Assembly (NCBI RefSeq): GCF_018617385.1
Contig: NZ_JACSKA010000001.1
Span: 434,001-498,000, forward strand
DNA: 64,000 bases
From: Exiguobacterium sp018617385
Lineage (GTDB): Bacteria > Bacillota > Bacilli > Exiguobacteriales > Exiguobacteriaceae
Reading direction: 5' to 3'
The notes beneath the pieces are model-generated. The model did no database searches. It was not told the origin of the DNA and worked only from the letters and a program-made list of their open reading frames with translations. The position numbers were made by a program, and so were the translations under genes. Below are positions 8,689-17,808 of the stretch, in pieces (the stretch's first letter is position 1; every line of letters begins with the position of its first letter).

Positions 8689-11631
8689 ATGGCTAAGAAG
8701 AAACAATTCGTTACTGCAGCGGCAGCGTTCGCAGTAGCAGCATCAGCAGTAGCGCCTGCAATCACGGCAGACGCAGCATCATCAACAGTCCAACTTAAAT
8801 CGGACTACGTACGTGGGGGAGACCTCGACGCAGCACTTGACAAAGAATACAAGGGCAGCGAGATCTACTGGTACAAATCTTCAGTAGACATGAACAAACT
8901 TGGTGTATTCCAAACTGCTAAAGGTTTTGTAAAAGGCCAAGGCATCCGTGTTGAGAAACGCGTTCGCGTGTTGAACTTCGCACAAGAAATCAAACCTGAA
9001 TCTGAATTCGTATTCGAGCAAGGCGTTCCTGTTTCAGGAATCCGCATTCAACCAGTTCTCTTCGCAGACGGTAACGAATACGCGAAGCCACTCTCAGTAG
9101 CTGGATTCAACACAGATAAAGTTGGGGAGTTCGAAGGAACACTCACTTACGCTAACAAAGCTTACGGTACTGTAACAAAAACTGTTAAGTACAAAGTAGT
9201 TGCTTCTAAAGTAGAATTCTCTGAAGTGAAGCACGAAGTGAAAGACGACATGTTGTCTGTCTCTGCTGACGTGAAGAACCTCAAAGAAGGCGAAAAAGTT
9301 GAACTCGTAATCTTCCCAGGAAAAGACGAGTCGAAAGCACTCGATCCAATCGCAGCTGAAATCAAAGACGGTAAAGTCATGGTTTCTGCGAAAGACATCC
9401 CAGCTGGTACTCACTCATTCATCCTTCGCTCTGGCGATGTGAAGACTGCAGCTATGGAGTTCATGGTTGAAGCTCCAATGGTTAAAGAAGTTAAAGCTGT
9501 AAACGGTACACAAGTTACTGTGGAGTTTAACCGTGAAATTACAGAAATCAACCCAGCTAATCTTGAAGTTACTCGTAAAGATGATAACAGCCGTGCTTAT
9601 GTATCGCAGGTAACTGTTGATGCTAACAACAAAAAGATGGCTACAGTCACATTTACGTCTAAGCTTGCAGATGATAAGTCTTATACATTAGTTGCTGATG
9701 GAGTCAAGACAATCAAAGGCGAAGTGAAAGATTCTAAATCAGAATTCACTTATGCTAAATCGGTTGTAACAAAAGTTGAGCTTTCATCAACTGAATTAGC
9801 AGCTTCAGGAAATATTAAAGACTCAATTAAAGTAACCGATCAACTTGGTCGCGATATTACTAAAGAAGTAGCACTTGAAATCCAAAGCTCAAATACATCG
9901 ATTATCGATGCTACAGGAGCTGCTAAAGGAACTGGTGCAGTAATTATCAACGTTAAGGTGGCAGGTACAACAGTACAAACTGGTAACGTAGTAGTAACAG
10001 TAAATGCTGCTAAACAATCTTCGTTAGTAGGGTTCCATTTGGCTGATAAGTTAAGTGCGCCAAGCACGACAGAAGCATTTACAAAAGTGAAGCCAGAAGA
10101 TGTAGTAACGACTCTTGAAAAAGGAATGTCTACAGACCTTAACCTTTACTACAAAGATCAGTTTGGTAAATCTATGGCGGTTGTTAATGGTACGCAAGCC
10201 GTATATACAAGTTTGAACCCGGCAGTTGTTGCTGTAAATGCTGATGGTAAAATTACTGCAGTATCAACAGGCGTTGGAGCAGTAAAAGTTAAAGTTGGTG
10301 ATTTTGAAACAACAATTAACGTTACTGTAAAAGCAACTGCAACAATCGATGAGATGATTCTTGATAAGACTGTTGTCAATGCAGCTATCGGAGCAATTGC
10401 ACCAACATTCAAAGTAAGTTTTGAAGATCAGTACAATAAAGAAATCGGATTCAACTCAGGATTCTTAACTGTTTCTTCAGCTGATAAGACTATTGCTGAC
10501 GCAGAAAAAGGAGAAAATGGAGTTGTCACAATTAAGGCTGTTAAAGAAGGTACTACTAACTTCACAGTCAAATATGACAACGGTACAGTTAAACTTGAAA
10601 AAGTCGTATCTGTAACAGTTACTAAAGCTGGTACAATTAATACGTATGCTTTAGCATCTAACTTCACGAAACTTGATACTGATGCTGACAACACAGATAC
10701 TAAAGAAGATTCGACAGTTGCTAAAATTACTGTTTCTGAAAAAGACGCGGCTGGAAACGTTCTTAAAAACGTGGACGCTTCAAGTACAGATTTAGAATTC
10801 AGCTCTTCTACACCAGATTCAGTTAAAGCACTTCTTTCAATTAATGATGATGCAGACACTGTGACATTGACTAAAGCTCCAGAAGGTACTTTCACTGCTA
10901 CAGTTGATGTTAAAGTCGGTTCGCTCGTTGTTGGGTCAATCACATACACAATTTCTGACTCAACTTTAAAAGCTACTAAAGCTTCATTCACAAAGACGGC
11001 TTTCGACGGACTTACTAGTGGACAAAACGTAATCTCTGAGTTTATTGATAACATTAAGTTTGTTGATCAAAACAATTCAGAAATTACTCCTGAAAAAGGA
11101 AAGGTAACTGTTGAGTACGTTCTCTCGAACCAAGTAAATGGTTTTGAAATTGATAAAGATGGAAAACTTTCTGAACTAGTTGATCAAACTAAAGTTGCAT
11201 CTGCTGATGTTGTTATTACGGCAGTTAAGGTAGATGGTGGTTCTAACTTGTTGGCTGGACCAGTCGTAATTAAGGCTGAAACTAACCAGTCAGTTGCCCT
11301 TACTAACGCAAAAGCTGAAGCAAAAACTAAAATCGAAGCAGCTGAAACTAGCGTAAATGCTTCAAAATCAAAATCAGAAGAAGCATTATTAGCAGCTGAA
11401 ACTAATAAGCAAGAAGTTGACGCAGATGAAACTAAAACACCTGAAGAAAAGCAAGCTGCTGCAGACGCAGTGACTACAGCTAAAAACAATGATGATGCTG
11501 TTGCTGCCGAAGTTGCAAAAGTAATGAATGCAAAAGCAGCTTATGTTAATTCTAAATCAGTTACTGCTGTAAATGAAGAAGTTGCAAAAGCCGAAAAAGC
11601 AGCTACAGATGCTGCTGAGTTGGTTAAGTAA
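8689..11631 (+). CDS. Probable S-layer (major surface) protein
   Basis: Predicted 980 residues. Signal peptide 1-29 (cut near ADA-A); then a domain of about 130 residues (31-160) almost shared with the 5'-nucleotidase at 46375; then many beta-rich Ig-like/Big_2-like segments with S-layer-style wording (VKAVNGTQVTVEFN); then an Ala/Lys/Glu-rich helical tail from about residue 867. No SLH or LPXTG motif. Acidic and Lys-rich, nearly Cys-free, with a strong promoter, long leader and AAGGGAGGA ribosome site: all typical of an S-layer protein. Synonymous codons become more AT-rich after about 9500, unlike the first 270 codons, which may mean recombination of the exposed part. The start at 8689 is fixed by the ribosome site. 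Confidence 0.8.
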   Translation: MAKKKQFVTAAAAFAVAASAVAPAITADAASSTVQLKSDYVRGGDLDAALDKEYKGSEIYWYKSSVDMNKLGVFQTAKGFVKGQGIRVEKRVRVLNFAQEIKPESEFVFEQGVPVSGIRIQPVLFADGNEYAKPLSVAGFNTDKVGEFEGTLTYANKAYGTVTKTVKYKVVASKVEFSEVKHEVKDDMLSVSADVKNLKEGEKVELVIFPGKDESKALDPIAAEIKDGKVMVSAKDIPAGTHSFILRSGDVKTAAMEFMVEAPMVKEVKAVNGTQVTVEFNREITEINPANLEVTRKDDNSRAYVSQVTVDANNKKMATVTFTSKLADDKSYTLVADGVKTIKGEVKDSKSEFTYAKSVVTKVELSSTELAASGNIKDSIKVTDQLGRDITKEVALEIQSSNTSIIDATGAAKGTGAVIINVKVAGTTVQTGNVVVTVNAAKQSSLVGFHLADKLSAPSTTEAFTKVKPEDVVTTLEKGMSTDLNLYYKDQFGKSMAVVNGTQAVYTSLNPAVVAVNADGKITAVSTGVGAVKVKVGDFETTINVTVKATATIDEMILDKTVVNAAIGAIAPTFKVSFEDQYNKEIGFNSGFLTVSSADKTIADAEKGENGVVTIKAVKEGTTNFTVKYDNGTVKLEKVVSVTVTKAGTINTYALASNFTKLDTDADNTDTKEDSTVAKITVSEKDAAGNVLKNVDASSTDLEFSSSTPDSVKALLSINDDADTVTLTKAPEGTFTATVDVKVGSLVVGSITYTISDSTLKATKASFTKTAFDGLTSGQNVISEFIDNIKFVDQNNSEITPEKGKVTVEYVLSNQVNGFEIDKDGKLSELVDQTKVASADVVITAVKVDGGSNLLAGPVVIKAETNQSVALTNAKAEAKTKIEAAETSVNASKSKSEEALLAAETNKQEVDADETKTPEEKQAAADAVTTAKNNDDAVAAEVAKVMNAKAAYVNSKSVTAVNEEVAKAEKAATDAAELVK

Positions 11632-11640
11632 ATTTTTTCT

Positions 11641-11677
11641 AGTCCTTCAAATCAAATTTGATTTGAAGGACTTTTTA
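11641..11677. terminator. Strong terminator after the S-layer gene
   Basis: A perfect 32-base palindrome (16-bp arms beginning AGTCCTTCAAATC) followed by five T, and preceded by a T run that could end transcripts in the other direction. Confidence 0.9.
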
Positions 11678-11821
11678 ATTTTTTATTAATAGATGACTGT
11701 TTGGGGAAACATAAAAACTAAGGCGGATAATTATGAGAAAAGTATTTAGGGATGACATGAAATAATTGCAAGACCAAAATGGTCAATTGAATAACGTTAT
11801 ATTCACAATTGATTTGTAAAG
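11678..11821. other. Intergenic DNA with no recognised gene
   Basis: AT-rich stretch between the S-layer terminator and the promoter module before the PPC-repeat gene. I see no ribosome site leading into an open frame. Confidence 0.5.
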
Positions 11822-11822
11822 A

Positions 11823-11852
11823 GATGACTTCGGATGATTCCTTAGTCATTTT
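11823..11852 (+). repeat. Terminator-like hairpin, part of a duplicated module
   Basis: ATGACTTCGGA pairs imperfectly with TCCTTAGTCAT and is followed by six T. No gene in front needs it. A similar hairpin at 15212-15245 also stands just ahead of a GACGAATTTTGTCGAACGAT element. Confidence 0.5.
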
Positions 11853-11881
11853 TTCTTGTGGATAGATGAAACTTTCAACGT

Positions 11882-11977
11882 GACGAATCTTGTCGAACGA
11901 TTCATATCCAAATTTGAAAAATGGATTTCCGTATGCTTCAAAAGAAGACACTCAAATCGATACAGAGAGGCTACAAT
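11882..11977 (+). promoter_or_regulatory. Promoter module A (duplicate of the one at 15269)
   Basis: GACGAATCTTGTCGAACGAT at 11882-11901 differs by one base from the copy at 15268-15287. The next 34 aligned bases match at about 25 positions. The -10-like TACAAT at 11972 lies exactly 80 bases after the start of GTCGAACGAT, as TAAAAT does in the other copy, and AAGCGTA follows both. Confidence 0.6.
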
Positions 11978-12010
11978 GAAGCGTATTGATTGAATGGAGG
12001 AGGAACAAAG

Positions 12011-13381
12011 ATGAAGCGAAGCATGTATAAATTAATCTCTTCACTCGTCGTCATGTTCGTCATGATCTCGACTGTCGTGAACGTTAAAGCGGAGTCACAG
12101 TATACATTACCTGTGCAAGGACAAGTGAATGGGGAGATAATCAAAGGTGATGAAGAACAGATTTATGAATTGGAATTGACAGAGGCGGGACGAATCACGA
12201 TCGACTTGAACTCGTCGATTGATTCGTACGGGAAGTTCCAATTTAGAGATAGTCAAAACAATTCGATCTTCCAAACCTATATTGAAGGAGATTCAAAAAA
12301 TCCTGGACGAGCGGTCTATGTCCGTGACTTAGAAAAAGGGACCTATCGATTGACGGTATCAAACGACAATACAGGTGGGGCGCTTGGTAAGTATTTCATC
12401 AAGACGACTTTCAAAGCAGCGGCTACAGACGATGTCGAGCCGAATAACGGAACGGCAGAGGCACAGAAGCTTACGTTTGGTAAAAAGACACGGGGTTACT
12501 TATCTACACAAGATACTGTGGATGTGTACCGAATTCAGTTGACGAAAGCCGGAACACTGACGATGGATTTGTCCTCATATGTTGACGGATACACGATGAT
12601 TCAATTAATCGATGAATATAATACGCAAGTTTATGGAACATATATCGAAGGAACGTCCAAAAATCCAGTGAAATTCTTCCGAAATGTTAATTTAGAACCG
12701 GGACAATACTATTTACGTGTATACGATGAATCTTCAAACGATGACACGGGTGTGTATGAAGTGAAAGCAACGTTTGTTTCGGCAATGAACACTGAAGTGG
12801 AGCCGAACAACGGTACGGTAGAAGCGAAGGCATTCCCGTTCTATAAGACACAAACCGGATTCCTCTCATGGAATGATCAAATTGATGTCTACAAGATTAG
12901 CATTCCAAAAACGAGTAAAGTCGGAATTGATATGACCTCGTACGTTGAAGATTATGCTACGGTCACGTTGTTTGATGCGAATAACAATAAATTGATGGGC
13001 CAATACGTTTATGGGTCTGCTAAAATGCCGGGACGATATAAAGAGTTCATCACATTGACGCGCGGAACCTATTATTTATCCGTTCGTGACGATTATGGGA
13101 CAGATGACACCGGAAAATATAAGTTGAAAGTCACGTCGACACATCTTTTACCCGCTTTGTCTGTCAACAAAGTGACAGCCCGTTCGACAAAAGTGAGTGG
13201 CAAGACGGAAAAAGGTGCGACGGTCACGATGACGATTGGGAAGAAATCGTACAAGCGAACGGCTGATGCGAAAGGGAACTATTCGTTCTCCATCAGCAAA
13301 CAAAAAGCCGGGACGAGTATTAAAATCTCGAGCAAGAACAAGTATGGGTCGTCTGTGAAGACGGTGAAAGTATCGAAATGA
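12011..13381 (+). CDS. Secreted protein with three PPC-like repeats and a C-terminal Ig-like domain
   Basis: Predicted 456 residues. A signal peptide (about 1-28) precedes three tandem beta-sandwich repeats of about 120 residues, each with an EPNNGT..A or related linker, a VDVYRIQL/IDVYKIS strand and GTYYLSV/GQYYLRV near the end. That is the pattern of bacterial pre-peptidase C-terminal (PPC) domains, here without any peptidase. A final Ig-like domain of about 70 residues (KVSGKTEKGATV to KTVKVSK) resembles the C-termini of the subtilisin and the 1097-residue protein. No anchor motif. GGAGGAGGA precedes the ATG at 12011. Likely a surface adhesin or a partner of secreted proteases. Confidence 0.75.
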   Translation: MKRSMYKLISSLVVMFVMISTVVNVKAESQYTLPVQGQVNGEIIKGDEEQIYELELTEAGRITIDLNSSIDSYGKFQFRDSQNNSIFQTYIEGDSKNPGRAVYVRDLEKGTYRLTVSNDNTGGALGKYFIKTTFKAAATDDVEPNNGTAEAQKLTFGKKTRGYLSTQDTVDVYRIQLTKAGTLTMDLSSYVDGYTMIQLIDEYNTQVYGTYIEGTSKNPVKFFRNVNLEPGQYYLRVYDESSNDDTGVYEVKATFVSAMNTEVEPNNGTVEAKAFPFYKTQTGFLSWNDQIDVYKISIPKTSKVGIDMTSYVEDYATVTLFDANNNKLMGQYVYGSAKMPGRYKEFITLTRGTYYLSVRDDYGTDDTGKYKLKVTSTHLLPALSVNKVTARSTKVSGKTEKGATVTMTIGKKSYKRTADAKGNYSFSISKQKAGTSIKISSKNKYGSSVKTVKVSK

Positions 13382-13402
13382 AACAATGATCTTGAATGAG
13401 TG

Positions 13403-13434
13403 AGAGGGTTCGGCAATGTGTCGGATCCTCTTTT
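13403..13434 (+). terminator. Intrinsic terminator
   Basis: AGAGGGTTCGGC pairs over 12 positions (three G-U) with GTCGGATCCTCT around AATGT, then TTTTA. Confidence 0.75.
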
Positions 13435-13518
13435 ATAAGATTGGTTTTTACAATGATGAGACCGATGGATCAAGAAATGAGTTATGCGTTAGCAAATCAA
13501 ACGAAGGATGTGAGTAAC

Positions 13519-15174
13519 ATGCAACGATGGTTGCGAATGACAGGATTGCTGATACTTTTTAGTCTCTTCTCGTATTCAACAGTAGAGGCAGCCCTCGTCG
13601 TCGAGCCGACCAGCTCAATCGATGTGGAGAATCCGACGAACTATGTCGTGGGGAACAAACAGATGTATATCGGCGGAGAAGATGGATACCGGACGTATCG
13701 ATTGTCGGACGGGTCCCTTGTTCATCATGTGAAGGGACAAGCGACAGACGTATTGGATGTCAGTGACGATGAGCAGTGGGTGCTCACGAAGCAGTCGTCA
13801 GGGCTTGTGACATATGATGCCAAAGGAATGGAACGACATGCGTTACAAGAAGCGAAATGGAAGCATATGACGATGTCCTTCAATGACGATCAGATACAAG
13901 CTCGTTTCTTGCCGGGATCATCGGTCGCCGTTATTCTGACGAAATCCTCGGATCTCGTTTGGTATGATGTCGCGACGAACGAAGTGGAGAAACAAGCATT
14001 CATTGGTCGAAATGAACGATACGGCCCACCAAATCAGCAACTTCGTGTATCAAAGCACTTCATCGCTATCGGTGAGAAGGCGATGATAACCTTATATAGC
14101 CATGAAGGAGAGATGATGTCTTCGATAGGAATCGGAGCTTTGATTGAATCTTTTGATGTGACGAATGATGGCATGGTTGTCATGACGATAAAGTCGGGAG
14201 CGTTATATGAATATAAATGGAATGCGAAAGGTACATTTTCTCGAGAGTTAGACATAACGGGCGCGATTATGATGAGTCCGAATGGAACGTTTTTCTCGAA
14301 TGAGACGTCGCTCTATGACTTCAAGACGGGCAAACGGATCTATTCTTCCGTTCAACCGGGACGTGTCGTCTTCACACCGGATTCGACCCGGTTTATTTCG
14401 ATTGGGAAGCGAATCGAAATTTATGACACGTCTTCACTCGACAAACGCATTCGCTCCATCGCGGTCAATCCAGAGTTGAAGCGAATTGAGACGGATACGA
14501 AGGTACGACCGAGTTTGATTGTCACACGTGCGGACGGAACGAAAGAGACGATCACAGAGGGCGTGACGTGGACGACGACTTCTCCAGAACGGTTGGCGAT
14601 TGAAAAAGGGATGTTCGTCGGGAAACAATCGGGACCGGTCGTGGTGAATGCTACTTATGAAGAGCACACGACCTTATTCTATGTGAAAGTTGTGCCGCCA
14701 CCGCCACTCACGGACCTCGAGTGGTTGAAGGCGCATAAGAAAGCCCTCGATCAACATGGAACGTTTGATGGGGCGGACCATAAGATTGGAACATTGTATG
14801 CGAAAGTGAAAGCCCCTGCCGGCAAGCTCTTGATTGACAAAAAGATAGCGACCAGAGGGAAGTATCACTATGATTTTCTGTACGCTGCGACGAATCGTTC
14901 CAAAAAAGTAAATGAGATCGTCCTCTCATTCTGGAACTACAAGCGTCCGAATATCACCGAGTCGGTCGTACAGCGCGCATTCGGGAAGCCGATTCAAACC
15001 TGGACGAAGAAGTCTAAATCATTTGAGACGATAAGAGGAAACGAATCGTGGGAAAAACGCTTTGTCGGAAAGATTGCTGCATACCGTACGAAACAAAAAC
15101 ATACGGTCTGGATGTATTACGATACGAGTGGCAAGTTGCGTATGTTCCGATTGTTTGAAAGTGCGCTGAAGTAA
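13519..15174 (+). CDS. Secreted beta-propeller-like protein with an Ig-like domain
   Basis: Predicted 551 residues. Signal peptide (about 1-24). Residues about 40-330 have repeated four-strand units such as DGYRTYRLSDGSLVHHV and DSTRFISIGKRIEIYDTSS, typical of WD40/YVTN-like propellers. Next comes a Big_2-like segment (ADGTKETITEGVTWTTTSP with a VVPPPPL exit), then a unique C-terminal domain of about 140 residues rich in Lys and Trp. No anchor. The start at 13519 follows AAGGATG; the open frame continues 41 codons upstream through the terminator, so the longer form is rejected. Function unknown; propellers usually bind ligands or proteins. Confidence 0.65.
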   Translation: MQRWLRMTGLLILFSLFSYSTVEAALVVEPTSSIDVENPTNYVVGNKQMYIGGEDGYRTYRLSDGSLVHHVKGQATDVLDVSDDEQWVLTKQSSGLVTYDAKGMERHALQEAKWKHMTMSFNDDQIQARFLPGSSVAVILTKSSDLVWYDVATNEVEKQAFIGRNERYGPPNQQLRVSKHFIAIGEKAMITLYSHEGEMMSSIGIGALIESFDVTNDGMVVMTIKSGALYEYKWNAKGTFSRELDITGAIMMSPNGTFFSNETSLYDFKTGKRIYSSVQPGRVVFTPDSTRFISIGKRIEIYDTSSLDKRIRSIAVNPELKRIETDTKVRPSLIVTRADGTKETITEGVTWTTTSPERLAIEKGMFVGKQSGPVVVNATYEEHTTLFYVKVVPPPPLTDLEWLKAHKKALDQHGTFDGADHKIGTLYAKVKAPAGKLLIDKKIATRGKYHYDFLYAATNRSKKVNEIVLSFWNYKRPNITESVVQRAFGKPIQTWTKKSKSFETIRGNESWEKRFVGKIAAYRTKQKHTVWMYYDTSGKLRMFRLFESALK

Positions 15175-15211
15175 GGCGAGCAGAGTGTTGAATGACTGGC
15201 ATTCATCATGG

Positions 15212-15245
15212 AATGACTTTAGAGGATTCTAAGGTCATTTTTTTA
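15212..15245 (+). terminator. Intrinsic terminator of the propeller gene
   Basis: AATGACTTTAGA pairs over 12 positions with TCTAAGGTCATT around GGAT, then seven T. Confidence 0.85.
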
Positions 15246-15267
15246 TAGGACAACAAGCGTTAGAGTC

Positions 15268-15363
15268 GACGAATTTTGTCGAACGATAAAAAAGTGAATC
15301 TGAGAATCGGTTTTCCATATCGTTCAAAACCAAGCGTTTCGAACCTTTAGAACTCGCTAAAAT
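15268..15363 (+). promoter_or_regulatory. Promoter module B (duplicate of the one at 11882)
   Basis: GACGAATTTTGTCGAACGAT at 15268-15287, followed by sequence aligned with module A and by TAAAAT at 15358 at the same 80-base distance from GTCGAACGAT. It drives a different type of secreted protein. Confidence 0.6.
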
Positions 15364-15448
15364 AAAGCGTAGCGACTCGAACGTCAGATTAAGTGTGGAT
15401 TATCTGTGAAGGCGGTTTGAATCTAAAAAAACATAAGGGGACTAAGAA

Positions 15449-16192
15449 ATGCTATCTAAACAATGGAATAAAGTAAGTATAAGCTTTGCATTGGTTCTAT
15501 GCATAACACTTGGATTGAATGCAGACGTTTCGTATGCAGCTTCACAATTACGAAAACCAACCATTTCACAACAAACTCAATTTATTAAGTCCATCTATCC
15601 ATACAGTTATCGAGACTGGAATTTAAAGAAATCAAGTCAAGCGGATCGTTATATGTTACTGGCTGATATGCAGTTCGAATCATTGATTCCATTAAAACCA
15701 ATTCATTTAAATTATGCATCGAAAGAGAATTTTTCCTACTTGCCATACTCTAGTAAACATGTTGACGACTGGACGCAACGTCTTTTCAATTTCAAAACCA
15801 AAATGAATCATTTGCGATCGAAAGATGGGTTGCTCATTTCTTATAAATCTCCCAAATATAGATACTTAATTTCGCCAGAACGTGGGGGTGGGATATATAA
15901 AATGTCTCACCAAGTATCACAGTATAAAAAGATTTCAACTAAACGAGTTTACGTACAATTTCAAAGTTATAGTTACTCTGCGATTTTTAGTAAGCACCCG
16001 AACATGAATACTGACTTTTTGAAAAAACCAAGAAGTACATGGACTACAATACAAAAAAGCGAAGCTCAATTAGATAAAAAGGGATATGCCATTCTAGAGT
16101 CTAGTGGAGATAAAGATTATCCATGGAGAGTTATTTTACTGTCATTTGATCAATCAAGTTTGAGTGACAAAGAAATTAGTAAATACAAATAA
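15449..16192 (+). CDS. Secreted protein of unknown function
   Basis: Predicted 247 residues with a clear signal peptide (about 1-30, cut near SYA-A). The mature part is basic and rich in Ser, Tyr and Lys, with no domain I recognise. AAGGGG lies eight bases before the ATG. It is more AT-rich than the genes around 2-6 kb or 48-63 kb, as are the next two secreted genes, so this stretch may have a different origin. Expression is probably driven by promoter module B. Confidence 0.6.
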   Translation: MLSKQWNKVSISFALVLCITLGLNADVSYAASQLRKPTISQQTQFIKSIYPYSYRDWNLKKSSQADRYMLLADMQFESLIPLKPIHLNYASKENFSYLPYSSKHVDDWTQRLFNFKTKMNHLRSKDGLLISYKSPKYRYLISPERGGGIYKMSHQVSQYKKISTKRVYVQFQSYSYSAIFSKHPNMNTDFLKKPRSTWTTIQKSEAQLDKKGYAILESSGDKDYPWRVILLSFDQSSLSDKEISKYK

Positions 16193-16202
16193 ATTCTTCT
16201 CA

Positions 16203-16227
16203 ATCACTTCATTATGTAAAAGTGATG
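16203..16227 (+). repeat. Stem-loop after the secreted-protein gene
   Basis: ATCACTT/AAGTGAT with a ten-base loop just after the stop codon. There is no T run, so at best it is a weak terminator or mRNA 3' end. Confidence 0.35.
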
Positions 16228-16247
16228 CTAGAGTAAAAGAAAGGTAG

Positions 16248-16264
16248 TGTGACATTCGTTCACA
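16248..16264. promoter_or_regulatory. Inverted repeat TGTGA-N7-TCACA
   Basis: A CRP/FNR-like palindrome, but with seven rather than six central bases, 29 bases before the start codon at 16293. Possible operator or mRNA hairpin. Confidence 0.3.
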
Positions 16265-16292
16265 GACAAAAAAATTAAGGGAGAGATTAACG

Positions 16293-17306
16293 ATGAAGCG
16301 TTGGACTGTGTTTATGTTGTTTATCATAGCAAGTTTATGTATTCCATTATCTGGTGAAGCGGCAGAAAAGCCACACGTAAAATGGGGGAAAGTACAGTTC
16401 GAAGAGAGACACGTAGGCAAAGTGTCAGTAAAACAAAAAGTAAATGCCTATAAAATGAGCAAAGGAAGTTTGGTGAAACAAAAAACAGTGTTCGGCACGA
16501 ATCGAGAGTTTGCGGTTTTGAAGACGATTCGTCAGAAGAATGTGACGTATTATCAAATCTCACCTAGTCTATACATCCAAAATTCTAAGAAGATCACTTT
16601 CTCAAAGCCGACTAAAACGGTCATCAATCAATTGAAAAAAGAGAAAGTTGATTACGCAGGAACTCAGTATATTTCATATTTGGATCGTGTAAAGAGTCGC
16701 GACTTTTTAGACAATATTAACACGTATATGATGATGGATTTGAATTTTGATGGATATCCTGAATTGTTTATGGGGATGGAAGCGATGACATCTCCTGAAT
16801 TGTATACTGCTCTTACTATAGAAAATCATCAGGTGAAGAAAATTGTATTTACAGGGGATACTGGTGGGTCAAACTACTGTTATGGTGCTAGCCAGTATTT
16901 ATTTAGTTGTAAAACGAATACAATACACCTCGGAGTGCCTGGGCTATTGAATTTAGAACGTCGTGTGGACTCAAAAACGAAGAAGGGGCATTGGATTGCT
17001 AATGATGGTACACAATTCAGTTTCGACAGTAATCAAGGGAGCTACCTAGAACTTAAATTAACTGGAACAAAGCTATACGCAAAAGAACGTTTCTATTACG
17101 AGCAAAATAGTGAATCTTCAGTATACAAAGTGAATAAAAAGAAAGTGTCGCAGAGTATGTTCGATAAAAGTTTATCTCAATACAAGCGATATAATAAAAA
17201 TCAGTCTTACAAAAAGTATCATTCTTCTTACGCCGACTTTGATGATGCGCCTTGGTCTGACTATGACTATCATATCGAACAAGGTATGAAAAAATTAAAA
17301 CAGTAA
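16293..17306 (+). CDS. Secreted protein of unknown function with a calcium-loop-like motif
   Basis: Predicted 337 residues. Signal peptide about 1-23 (cut near GEAAEKP). The N-terminal part has a short beta-rich segment. In the middle, MMDLNFDGYPELFMG matches the DxNxDGxxEL loops of FG-GAP or dockerin-like calcium-binding repeats, and the next segment contains two Cys (YCYGASQYLFSC). The C-terminal third is Tyr/Lys-rich. No family name can be given. GGGAGAG precedes the ATG. Low-GC like its neighbours. Confidence 0.6.
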   Translation: MKRWTVFMLFIIASLCIPLSGEAAEKPHVKWGKVQFEERHVGKVSVKQKVNAYKMSKGSLVKQKTVFGTNREFAVLKTIRQKNVTYYQISPSLYIQNSKKITFSKPTKTVINQLKKEKVDYAGTQYISYLDRVKSRDFLDNINTYMMMDLNFDGYPELFMGMEAMTSPELYTALTIENHQVKKIVFTGDTGGSNYCYGASQYLFSCKTNTIHLGVPGLLNLERRVDSKTKKGHWIANDGTQFSFDSNQGSYLELKLTGTKLYAKERFYYEQNSESSVYKVNKKKVSQSMFDKSLSQYKRYNKNQSYKKYHSSYADFDDAPWSDYDYHIEQGMKKLKQ

Positions 17307-17326
17307 CTCAAAAATATGTGTGTATC

Positions 17327-17353
17327 AAAGCTTGCCTTTACGGTGAGCTTTTT
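17327..17353 (+). terminator. Intrinsic terminator
   Basis: AAAGCTTGCC pairs with GGTGAGCTTT around TTTAC (two G-U pairs), followed by T residues. Confidence 0.75.
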
Positions 17354-17395
17354 ATGTTTGTTGGAATCAGGAGTTGTTAATGTCTGTATTTTACT

Positions 17396-17424
17396 CGTCA
17401 TCGCATCAAGCGATGACGTTTTTA
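17396..17424 (+). terminator. Second strong terminator
   Basis: CGTCATCGC pairs perfectly with GCGATGACG around ATCAA, then five T. It stands only 42 bases after the previous terminator with no proper gene between them; a 23-codon frame with a GGAG site runs through it and is probably not real. Confidence 0.75.
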
Positions 17425-17428
17425 TATA

Positions 17429-17649
17429 TATACAGCAAATCCGATCATTGATAAATCGAACAAAATGGTGTTTCATACGTTAGCATCATTGCTTGGCAAT
17501 AATGCATGGGTTTCACCAACTGCATTTGGATAAATGTAGAGCTGTATGATCAATTCATCAGCTCTATCGTTTTCGGTTTAGGCTTACATGTTATTTGTAT
17601 TGGTTTATTAATTGCGAGGTCTATTTTTCGGGTGAGTCCAGCAAAGTAA
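17429..17649 (+). pseudogene. Remnant of a small membrane protein gene
   Basis: Two reading frames look coding and join across about 17530. The first gives ANPIIDKSNKMVFHTLASLL and ends at a stop after SPTAFG. The second, shifted, continues with INVELYDQF and a hydrophobic segment (IVFGLGLHVICIGLLIA) and ends RVSPAK. There is no ribosome site. This fits a one-base frameshift in a truncated gene with a terminal membrane segment. The original family is not recognised. Confidence 0.4.
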
Positions 17650-17808
17650 ATAAGAGAGAATCGTGTAAATTAATATTGAAATAAAAACTTTTGTAAAAAA
17701 AAGAAACTGAAATATGAATATATCATCTCCTTGATTTGTCTATTTTTGTAATTTGAATGACGGTAATTTGATAAGCTTTTGATAGATATTATGGAGAGGA
17801 ATGATTAT

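Noticed and set aside
8689..11631. SLH anchoring of the S-layer protein
   Set aside because: No SLH-type repeat is visible at either end; the N-terminal domain and the helical tail have different patterns.
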